A stretch of 5,742 nucleotides of DNA from DATGWF01 sp035299585. GTDB lineage: Bacteria; Actinomycetota; Actinomycetes; Actinomycetales; Microbacteriaceae. Numbering within the stretch: position 1 is the stretch's first letter; each line of letters begins with the position of its first letter. Position numbers and translations under genes: made by a program. The notes below the pieces were generated by a model. The model ran no database searches and was not told the DNA's origin. It was given only the letters and a program-made list of their open reading frames with translations. The stretch lies in the NCBI GenBank assembly GCA_035299585.1, contig DATGWF010000003.1, forward strand, positions 1 through 5,742, read 5' to 3'. Below are positions 1 to 5,150 of the stretch, piece after piece.

Positions 1-306
1 GATTTGCATGACGATGGCATCGAACTCCGCCGCCGCATCATTTGCTCGCTGGTTGGCCTCTTTGACCCGAGCGGCGAGTTCGCCGGCTTGAGCAACGAGA
101 GCCGGGCGCTCATCGGATGATGCCGAAGCCACAGTTTTGCCGAATGCATTTTGTTCCGCTCGGAGCGTTTCGAAGGCGGTCAGCGCAGCTCGGCGGGCCA
201 CGTCCGCCTCGAGTGCCGCGTCCACCAGTTCAACGCGTTCGCCACGGGCCGTCTGGGACGCGCGAATCGCATCGGGGTTCTGGCGCAGCAGCTCGGGATC
301 AATCAC
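1..306 (-). CDS. serS: Seryl-tRNA synthetase, N-terminal part (cut by left edge)
   Basis: Cytoplasmic enzyme that charges tRNA-Ser with serine. Only the first 102 codons are present and the frame is open to the window edge. The translation begins MIDPELLRQNPDAIRASQTA and contains an alanine-, glutamate- and arginine-rich helical stretch (roughly residues 30-100, with LTAFETLRAEQNAFGK near 41-56). This is the pattern of the SerRS N-terminal domain, an antiparallel two-helix arm that grips the long variable arm of tRNA-Ser. The catalytic class II core would lie beyond the window. The start is GTG at 306-304, and an in-frame TAG only four codons upstream (318-316) rules out any longer start. No Shine-Dalgarno precedes it, but a TAGACT box sits six bases upstream, pointing to a leaderless mRNA. 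It is divergent from the lipid kinase gene. Identity is confident from the N-terminal pattern alone. Confidence 0.93.
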   Translation of the reverse strand, partial: MIDPELLRQNPDAIRASQTARGERVELVDAALEADVARRAALTAFETLRAEQNAFGKTVASASSDERPALVAQAGELAARVKEANQRANDAAAEFDAIVMQI

Positions 307-312
307 AGTTTC

Positions 313-318
313 AGTCTA
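313..318 (-). promoter_or_regulatory. -10 box of serS (TAGACT), leaderless promoter
   Basis: On the minus strand TAGACT fits TAnnnT and is followed by exactly six bases (GAAACT) and then the GTG start. A transcript starting about seven bases after the box would begin at the start codon. No TTGACA-like -35 is visible; the expected position is occupied by the -10 box of the divergent gene. Confidence 0.6.
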
Positions 319-335
319 GAGGGGGCCGTCCGGGT

Positions 336-341
336 TAGCCT
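336..341 (+). promoter_or_regulatory. -10 box of the diacylglycerol kinase gene (TAGCCT), leaderless promoter
   Basis: TAGCCT fits TAnnnT and is followed by six bases (GTGGCC) and then ATG at 348. The same spacing is seen at serS, pheA and the carboxypeptidase gene. It argues that translation begins at ATG 348 and not at the in-frame GTG at 342, which touches the box. No Shine-Dalgarno or clear -35 is present. Confidence 0.58.
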
Positions 342-347
342 GTGGCC

Positions 348-1388
348 ATGGGGTACATCGCGCAAGACGGTGGGGGACGACCGCACGCCGTCGTGCTGAT
401 CAATCCGAGCAAGGTCGACCGCTCGGCATTGAGCCTCGCGTTGGCCTCGGCCGAGCATCGCCTGGGGTGGGGGCCGACGGTGTGGCGTGAAACGAAGAAG
501 AGTCGGCCGCTCGATCGGGCGGACATTCTTGCAAGCGGGCCGGCTGTCGTTCTCGTTGCCGGCGGTGATGGCACGGTTCGTCGAACGGTAGCCGCTTTGC
601 TCGGCACCGAGGTGCCTCTGGGCATCATTCCGTCCGGCACCGGCAATTTACTCGCGCGCGAACTGCACCTGCCCCTCTCGAGCCTCGAAGATGCGCTCGC
701 TATCGCGCTCGGTGCGGAGGAACGTCGACTCGACGTCATCGAGCTTGAGACAGAGTCGGCGGGTGGGGCGCGTCGACGACACGTGTCTGTTGTGCTTTCC
801 GGTGTGGGTATCGATGCCGCGATGATTGCGAATACCCAACCTCACTTGAAGCGACGATTCGGCTGGCTCGCCTACGTCGACGGCGTACGCAGATCACTGC
901 ACGAGATTGCCCCATTTCATGTTGAGATCACCGTTGACGGAGTTGCGGTCCGTTGCAGGCGAGCGATGGCGGTACTCGTGGCGAACCTTGCCGACCTTCC
1001 CGGGCGCCTCTCGCTGGCACCCGGGACGGCGATTGACGATGGGGAGCTCGATGTGATCGTTGTGCAACCCAAGCGCCTCATCGACTGGCTGTTCATTTGG
1101 CGGAGAGTGAGCTGGGAGAACGGCTTTCTGCGCAAGTTCGAGCTGGGCGCTCAGCTCGCCGAACTCTCGAAGGGTCGCCGCCGCAACCAGCTGGTGTATC
1201 GCCGCGGACGCTCAGTGAGAATCTCGCTCGGTGACGAGGCGCAGGCCTTCCAGATCGACGGCGACCCGGCCGGCCAGGTCAGGCAGATTCGGGCCGCCGT
1301 TCACCCCGTTGGTGTTCGGGTTCGGGCACCACAACCTCTTCCGGTCGTTTCGCAGCGCTCAGCGAGAGCGTCGCGAGCAGTCCGATAG
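348..1388 (+). CDS. Diacylglycerol kinase family (YegS/DagK-type) lipid kinase
   Basis: Probable ATP-dependent kinase phosphorylating diacylglycerol or a related lipid at the inner face of the membrane; the substrate is not decided by sequence. The product is 346 aa from ATG 348. Numbered from there, the N-terminal DAGK catalytic domain has VVLINPSK near 15-22, the nucleotide-binding GGDGT at 72-76 and PSGTGN at 95-100. The C-terminal beta-sandwich domain has GVGIDA at 152-157, DDGELDV at 230-236 and QIDGDP at 302-307. There is no membrane segment or signal peptide, as usual for soluble YegS/DgkB-like enzymes. GTG 342 is an alternative start, but the leaderless-type -10 box favours 348. Family similarity ends near residue 327; the last 15-20 residues (PLPVVSQRSARASRAVR) are arginine-rich, read antisense through an exporter fragment, and look like an acquired tail. 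The gene ends tail to tail with that fragment, overlapping by 110 bp. Confidence 0.88.
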   Translation: MGYIAQDGGGRPHAVVLINPSKVDRSALSLALASAEHRLGWGPTVWRETKKSRPLDRADILASGPAVVLVAGGDGTVRRTVAALLGTEVPLGIIPSGTGNLLARELHLPLSSLEDALAIALGAEERRLDVIELETESAGGARRRHVSVVLSGVGIDAAMIANTQPHLKRRFGWLAYVDGVRRSLHEIAPFHVEITVDGVAVRCRRAMAVLVANLADLPGRLSLAPGTAIDDGELDVIVVQPKRLIDWLFIWRRVSWENGFLRKFELGAQLAELSKGRRRNQLVYRRGRSVRISLGDEAQAFQIDGDPAGQVRQIRAAVHPVGVRVRAPQPLPVVSQRSARASRAVR

Positions 1389-1701
1389 CGAGGAATCCGG
1401 CGGCCGCAAAGGCACCAATTTGGGTGGCCCGCGCGAGGGAGTCCTTCGCCTCACGTGTGATTTCGATAGCGGCATCGGGACCAACGAGCGGCGTGAGCTG
1501 CGTCTCCAACTGGCCGATCGCCGAACCGGCAGAATCGACGACCGCGGTCACCAACTGATCGCGCTGCTGGGCACTCGCACCGAGGCCGTCAAGTTTGGCA
1601 CCGAAAAAGCCTCCGAGCGCCGAGAACAGAATGGTTCCGAGAATCGCGATTCCGAGAGCGGAACCGATCGGTGTCCAACTCGGTGTGTATGAGCGCTCCC
1701 C
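1279..1701 (-). pseudogene. C-terminal remnant of a DHA2 (EmrB/QacA) MFS exporter
   Basis: Open frame of about 140 codons ending at TGA (1281-1279). It starts directly after the pheA stop codon, in the same frame, with no ATG, GTG or TTG until TTG at 1554. The translation has two hydrophobic segments. The first is near 1630-1665 (GSALGIAILGTILFSALGG) and matches the GxALGxAxLGTxL pattern of transmembrane helix 13 of DHA2 exporters. Then comes an outside-type loop with AQQRDQLVTAVVDSAGSAI, followed by AFAAAGFLAIGLLATLSL near 1365-1415, like helix 14, and a charged cytoplasmic tail. Twelve preceding helices are missing: upstream is intact pheA, so this is a truncation and not a simple frameshift. 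A weaker alternative is a genuine 91-aa single-helix protein from TTG 1554. Whether it derives from the exporter gene at the right of the window cannot be tested here because that gene's C-terminus is outside. Confidence 0.72.
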
Positions 1702-2646
1702 TTATTCTGGCTCGCGAGTGAGGAGACCGCGGAGCCAGTCGCGGGCTTCGACAAAGACGACGTCGTCGTACTTATCGTGATATTCCACGTGGGCCGCATC
1801 CGCTCGGGGATAGGAGCCAAGGAACAGCACATTTGGGCTGAATCGGCGCACGCCAAGGAGGGCATCGGCCACCCGCTCGTCGTGGATGTGTCCATCGAGG
1901 TCAATAACAAAGCGGTATCGACCGAGTGCGTCTCCGATGGGCCGCGAGGCGAGCAAGCTGAGGTTCACGCCACGCGTCGAAAATTGCTCGAGCAGCTCGA
2001 GCAATGCACCGGGGGCGTCGGCCGGCAACTCGACGATGAGGCTCGTCTTGTCGGCGCCGGTGCGTTCCGGGAGTTCCCGGTCTCGGGTCACCAGCACGAA
2101 GCGGGTCACCGCGTTTGCGTTGTCGCCGATGTCCTCCGCGAGCACCGCGAGGTCGTAATGGTCGGTGATCGTCGGAGGAGCAATCGCTGCGTCGGCGTGC
2201 GTTGCCTCGAGGAGCTGCGCAGCGGCGGCAACGTTGCTCGAAGCCGGAATGTGTCCATGGGTGGGAAGCTCACGCTGGAGAAACTCGAGGCACTGGGCAT
2301 ACGCCACCGGGTGGGCATTGATTGTGCGCACGTCCGCCAGTGCCGTGCCCGGCCGGGCGACCAGCACGAAACGAACCGGCACAATCACTTCTGCCTGGAT
2401 GCGCAGACCGGGGATTGTCGCGAGGGCATCCTGCGTCGCTGCGACACCGCCGTCGACGGAGTTCTCGATGGCGATGACCGCACCCGTCGCGCGCCCATCG
2501 ACGACCGCCGCGAGCGCCTCTGCGACGTTGTGCACCGGGAGCCAGGTGTGACCTGCGGCTCGAGAAATGCGAGCCAGTGCGGCCTCGCTAAACGTGCCGG
2601 CAGGACCAAGGTAGGCATAGGTTTCGGCCGAGTCGCTGCGAGGCAT
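1702..2646 (-). CDS. pheA: Prephenate dehydratase
   Basis: Converts prephenate to phenylpyruvate, the committed step to phenylalanine; cytoplasmic. The 314-aa product is a stand-alone dehydratase with no chorismate mutase domain, the usual actinobacterial form. The catalytic domain shows YLGPAGTFSEAAL (11-23), ENSVDGGV (61-68), and NANAVTRFVLV (176-186) containing the Thr-Arg-Phe active-site motif with T181. A regulatory ACT domain covers about 202-282, with GALL (213-216) and NLSLLASRP (228-236). The usual ESRP phenylalanine-binding motif reads ASRP here. The protein ends naturally at FVEARDWLRGLLTREPE. ATG at 2646 is chosen because YLGPAGTFS lies only ten residues in and a TAGGCT box sits six bases upstream, giving a leaderless mRNA. 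It is divergent from pgm; its stop (TAA) directly abuts the exporter remnant, and no terminator hairpin is evident. Confidence 0.95.
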   Translation of the reverse strand: MPRSDSAETYAYLGPAGTFSEAALARISRAAGHTWLPVHNVAEALAAVVDGRATGAVIAIENSVDGGVAATQDALATIPGLRIQAEVIVPVRFVLVARPGTALADVRTINAHPVAYAQCLEFLQRELPTHGHIPASSNVAAAAQLLEATHADAAIAPPTITDHYDLAVLAEDIGDNANAVTRFVLVTRDRELPERTGADKTSLIVELPADAPGALLELLEQFSTRGVNLSLLASRPIGDALGRYRFVIDLDGHIHDERVADALLGVRRFSPNVLFLGSYPRADAAHVEYHDKYDDVVFVEARDWLRGLLTREPE

Positions 2647-2652
2647 GGTGCC

Positions 2653-2658
2653 AGCCTA
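2653..2658 (-). promoter_or_regulatory. -10 box of pheA (TAGGCT), leaderless promoter
   Basis: On the minus strand TAGGCT fits TAnnnT and is followed by six bases (GGCACC) and the pheA ATG. This is the same spacing as for serS and the carboxypeptidase gene. The -35 position (2676-2681) reads TGCCCA, a poor match, and overlaps the start of pgm. No attenuator or leader peptide can fit upstream, so phenylalanine control by transcript attenuation is unlikely. Confidence 0.6.
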
Positions 2659-2668
2659 GCGAGAGTGC

Positions 2669-2674
2669 CAAACT
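2669..2674 (+). promoter_or_regulatory. Possible -10 box of pgm (CAAACT)
   Basis: CAAACT differs from TAnnnT only in its first base and is followed by six bases (ATGGGC) and ATG at 2681. Its position matches the pattern at the neighbouring genes, but the match is weaker. A faint purine stretch (GAGAG, 2661-2665) could act as a poor ribosome binding site for ATG 2675 instead. Confidence 0.35.
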
Positions 2675-2680
2675 ATGGGC

Positions 2681-4309
2681 ATGCATGAGCGCGCGGGGGC
2701 CGTGGCCCGGGAAGAAGACCTCGTCGATGTTGCGGCGTTGCTGACGGCGTATGCGACGATTCGCCCAGACGTCTCCCGCGAGCATGAGCGGGTCGTGTTT
2801 GGGACCTCGGGCCACCGTGGGTCGTCGCTGGACGCGGCATTCAACGAGGACCATATCGCGGCAATCACGCAGGCAATTGTGGAATACCGGGCCGGCCACG
2901 GGATTGCCGGTCCGCTGTTCCTCGGCGGCGATACGCACGCGCTGTCGGCTCCCGCGATTGAGACGGCGCTCGAGGTGTTGCGCGGGAACGACGTGTGGGT
3001 GATGGTCGACTCACGCGACAGCTGGGTGCCGACGCCGGCACTGTCGCACGCGATTTTGCGATGGAATCGCACCGCCGATACAGACGTCCACGCCGATGGC
3101 ATTGTGGTGACGCCGAGTCATAATCCGCCGCGCGATGGCGGGATCAAGTACAACCCGCCGCACGGCGGTCCGGCGGACACCGAAGCGACCTCATGGATTG
3201 CCGACCGCGCGAATGCCCTCATTGCCGACGGTCTCCTGGGCGTTCGCCGAGCCGCGAGCGGGGGACGAGTGGAACTCTACGATTTCCGCGAACACTACGT
3301 TGCCGACCTCGCCTCGATTATCGATATGGTCGCGATTGCCGAGTCCGGAATCCGCATCGGGGCGGACCCGCTCGGCGGGGCCTCGGTAGACTATTGGGCG
3401 CTCATTGGAGAGCGGTACGGGCTGAACTTGACGGTCGTCAATGAACGGGTCGACCCGACGTGGCGGTTCATGACGTTGGACTGGGACGGCAAAATCCGAA
3501 TGGACCCGTCGAGCCCGTCGGCCATGGCATCGGTGCTCACGCACCGGTTGGGTTTCGATGTGGTCGCAGGAAACGATGCGGACGCGGACCGGCACGGCAT
3601 CGTGACCCCGGATGGCGGCTTGATGAATCCCAATCACTTCCTCGCGGTCGCCATTGACTACCTCTATACCCACCGGCCGCTGTGGCGATCGGACGCGGCA
3701 ATCGGAAAGACGCTCGTGTCGAGTTCGATGATTGATCGGGTGGCGGCGCACCTCGGGCGCCGCCTCGTCGAGGTGCCGGTCGGCTTCAAGTGGTTCGTTC
3801 CCGGTCTGCTCGATGGGTCGATTCCATTCGGTGGCGAAGAGAGCGCGGGCGCGGCGTTTGCCCGGATGGACGGAACGGTGTGGACGACCGATAAGGACGG
3901 CATACTGTTGTGCCTGTTGGCGGCCGAAATTCGCGCGGTCACCGGTCGCTCCCCGTCGGCTCGCTACCGCGAGCTTGCAGGACAGTTTGGTGATCCGGCT
4001 TACGCCCGCGTTGACGCTCCTGCGACTCCAGCACAAAAGTCCCGACTCGGGAAACTCAATGGTGACGCGATTCAGGCGGAGACGCTCGCGGGCGATGCGA
4101 TTATTGCGAAGCAGTCGCATGCTCCCGGAAATGGTGCGGCCCTGGGTGGCGTGAAGGTGAGCACTGAGAACGCGTGGTTTGCCGCTCGACCAAGCGGAAC
4201 CGAGAACGTGTACAAAATCTACGCCGAGTCGTTCCTCGGCCCGCAGCATCTCGAGCGTGTGCAGGCTGAGGCGAAACGCATCGTCGACGCAGCACTGAGC
4301 GACGACTAG
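2681..4309 (+). CDS. pgm: Phosphoglucomutase, alpha-D-glucose-phosphate-specific
   Basis: Interconverts glucose-1-phosphate and glucose-6-phosphate in the cytoplasm, linking glycolysis with glycogen and sugar-nucleotide (cell wall) synthesis. The 542-aa length matches the E. coli Pgm type (about 546 aa). Numbered from ATG 2681, domain 1 has FGTSGHRG (40-47) and the phosphoserine loop TPSHNP (144-149) with catalytic S146. Domain 2 has the Mg2+ loop GNDADADRHG with D299, D301 and D303. Domain 3 has the sugar-binding GGEES (384-388). Domain 4 has the phosphate-binding RPSGT (503-507). All key residues are present. ATG 2681 gives an N-terminus MHERAG, which fits the short start before the RAG motif in the family; ATG 2675 (two residues longer) is a real alternative. 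It is divergent from pheA by 34 bp, and its TAG stop overlaps the stop of the convergent carboxypeptidase gene. Confidence 0.95.
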   Translation: MHERAGAVAREEDLVDVAALLTAYATIRPDVSREHERVVFGTSGHRGSSLDAAFNEDHIAAITQAIVEYRAGHGIAGPLFLGGDTHALSAPAIETALEVLRGNDVWVMVDSRDSWVPTPALSHAILRWNRTADTDVHADGIVVTPSHNPPRDGGIKYNPPHGGPADTEATSWIADRANALIADGLLGVRRAASGGRVELYDFREHYVADLASIIDMVAIAESGIRIGADPLGGASVDYWALIGERYGLNLTVVNERVDPTWRFMTLDWDGKIRMDPSSPSAMASVLTHRLGFDVVAGNDADADRHGIVTPDGGLMNPNHFLAVAIDYLYTHRPLWRSDAAIGKTLVSSSMIDRVAAHLGRRLVEVPVGFKWFVPGLLDGSIPFGGEESAGAAFARMDGTVWTTDKDGILLCLLAAEIRAVTGRSPSARYRELAGQFGDPAYARVDAPATPAQKSRLGKLNGDAIQAETLAGDAIIAKQSHAPGNGAALGGVKVSTENAWFAARPSGTENVYKIYAESFLGPQHLERVQAEAKRIVDAALSDD

Positions 4310-5088
4310 TAGTTCGGTGCGGGAGGGAGGCCGAAGAAGGCCTCGAGCGATAGCGCGCTTGCGTCGCGATAGGCCTTCGCCGCGTCGACGCCGATGTATC
4401 GGTAGTGCCAGGGCTCGAACTCGTATCCGGTGATCGCGGTCTGGCCGTCGGGATACCGGAGCACGAATCCGAAGCGCCACGCGTTTTGCGCAAGCCAGCT
4501 GCCCTCGGCAGTGTCTGCGAAACAGGTGGAGAGGGAGCAGGTGCCGCTCGCCGCCCCGATGTCGATTGCGAGTCCAGTCTGGTGCTCACTAAAGCCGGGT
4601 CGCGCGGTGGTGAGATCGTCACCCTTATATATCGACTGCTGTGCAGCGAACGAGCGGTAGGCGCTGTTCGAAGCGAGGGTGAGTCCCGCTTCGGATTGCG
4701 CCGCGGCGAACAAGTTCTCGACCGCGGTGGCGGCTTCGGCGCGAAGCAGTGGTGCCCAGGTGTGCGGCACGTTCACGTCACGAAGGTCGACCGGCACATA
4801 GTCGGTCGGGCTCAACGGACGCTGTTTGTTCACGACGACGGTGAGAGAGTCCGGGTTGTCCAGGTCCCAGTTCGCCGGAATTGGCGCGGGTGCTGCGCTC
4901 GTGACTTGGACGGTGGGCTCGGGAGTTGGGCTCGACGCCGTCGCTGTCGGCGTGGGGCGTTGGCTCGGCAACACCGATACCCCGAGAACGATTGCGAGTC
5001 CGACCGCGACAAGCGCGCCGCCAGCAATTGCCCAGGTCCATCGCGCTCGCTGTGTGGGGCGCGAAGTCGGAACACGGTGTCGAGGCAC
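4306..5088 (-). CDS. M15B (VanY-like) D-alanyl-D-alanine carboxypeptidase, membrane-anchored or secreted
   Basis: Zinc metallopeptidase predicted to remove the terminal D-alanine from peptidoglycan stem peptides outside the membrane. The product is 260 aa. An arginine-rich N-terminus is followed by a hydrophobic helix (about 19-40, AIAGGALVAVGLAIVLGV), which acts as an anchor or signal peptide with positive-inside orientation. Next is a Pro/Thr/Ser/Ala-rich linker (about 41-71) that could span part of the wall, then the M15B domain. The domain carries SAYRS (142-146), SEHQTGLAID (167-176) with zinc ligands H169 and D176, and EPWHYRY (225-231) with catalytic E225 and zinc ligand H228. C184 and C189 could form a disulfide. 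All active-site residues are present. The start is GTG 5088 because a TACACT box lies six bases upstream and the translation then leads straight into the anchor. There is no sign of vancomycin-resistance partners; a housekeeping wall-maturation role is inferred. Confidence 0.9.
   Translation of the reverse strand: MPRHRVPTSRPTQRARWTWAIAGGALVAVGLAIVLGVSVLPSQRPTPTATASSPTPEPTVQVTSAAPAPIPANWDLDNPDSLTVVVNKQRPLSPTDYVPVDLRDVNVPHTWAPLLRAEAATAVENLFAAAQSEAGLTLASNSAYRSFAAQQSIYKGDDLTTARPGFSEHQTGLAIDIGAASGTCSLSTCFADTAEGSWLAQNAWRFGFVLRYPDGQTAITGYEFEPWHYRYIGVDAAKAYRDASALSLEAFFGLPPAPNY
4327..4344 (+). terminator. Weak hairpin 18 bases past the pgm stop
   Basis: A perfect 6-bp stem, GAGGCC/GGCCTC, encloses a 6-base loop (GAAGAA). 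It lies inside the 3' end of the convergent carboxypeptidase gene, where it encodes EAFFGL. It has no T-tract, as in some actinobacterial terminators, but it may simply be a coding coincidence. It is the only hairpin near the end of pgm that I can see. Confidence 0.25.
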
Positions 5089-5091
5089 TCT

Positions 5092-5112
5092 CGAAGTGTA
5101 AAGCTCACTTCG
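5092..5112. repeat. Inverted repeat in the carboxypeptidase/exporter gap, possible operator
   Basis: CGAAGTG (5092-5098) and CACTTCG (5106-5112) form a perfect 7-bp dyad with a 7-base spacer. A second, overlapping dyad pairs CACT (5106-5109) with AGTG (5116-5119). The left arm covers the carboxypeptidase -10 box and the whole lies about 25 bases upstream of the exporter -10 box. This would suit a dimeric repressor serving either or both genes. No regulator gene is in the window, so its function is inference. Confidence 0.35.
5095..5100 (-). promoter_or_regulatory. -10 box of the carboxypeptidase gene (TACACT), leaderless promoter
   Basis: On the minus strand TACACT fits TAnnnT and is followed by exactly six bases (TCGAGA) and then the GTG start at 5088. 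No Shine-Dalgarno is possible in so short a space. A weak -35 candidate, CAAACA, lies 17 bases upstream (5118-5123). Confidence 0.58.
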
Positions 5113-5136
5113 CTCAGTGTTTGAATGCGCGCGGTG

Positions 5137-5142
5137 TATTAT
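5137..5142 (+). promoter_or_regulatory. -10 box of the DHA2 exporter gene (TATTAT)
   Basis: TATTAT differs from TATAAT by one base and lies in the only AT-rich patch of the gap. Eight bases (TGCACTCT) separate it from ATG 5151, so the mRNA would have no leader or a leader of one or two bases. No -35 element is convincing; TTGAAT (5121-5126) is too close. Confidence 0.5.
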
Positions 5143-5150
5143 TGCACTCT

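Noticed and set aside
117..399. Plus-strand open frames over the first 400 bases
   Set aside because: They are antisense to the serS N-terminal domain or cross into the kinase gene in the wrong frame, with Arg/Ser/Pro-rich sequence and no motif.
1356..1370. Hairpin CGCTC/GAGCG with a 5-base loop near the end of the kinase gene
   Set aside because: It is only five base pairs, lies inside coding sequence on both strands and has no T-tract, so it is likely chance in GC-rich DNA.
1279..1554. A separate 91-aa gene starting at TTG 1554
   Set aside because: The exporter-like sequence extends upstream of this TTG without a break, so the codon is internal to a truncated gene. No ribosome binding site or -10 box was seen in front of it.
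1691..1698. Palindrome GAGCGCTC beside the pheA stop
   Set aside because: Eight bases without a loop or T-tract do not make a terminator, and it is too short to call an operator.
1777..2688. A 303-codon open frame on the plus strand opposite pheA
   Set aside because: It is antisense to a gene with all prephenate dehydratase motifs, has shadow-like composition and would need to start inside the exporter fragment.
3191..4480. A 429-codon open frame on the minus strand opposite pgm
   Set aside because: It runs antisense to a clearly conserved phosphoglucomutase, is rich in Arg, His and Pro, and has no recognisable domain. It is a high-GC shadow frame.
4306..5088. A vancomycin-resistance role for the VanY-like gene
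   Set aside because: No vanHAX, vanS/vanR or other resistance genes are present. M15B carboxypeptidases are common housekeeping enzymes in Gram-positive bacteria.
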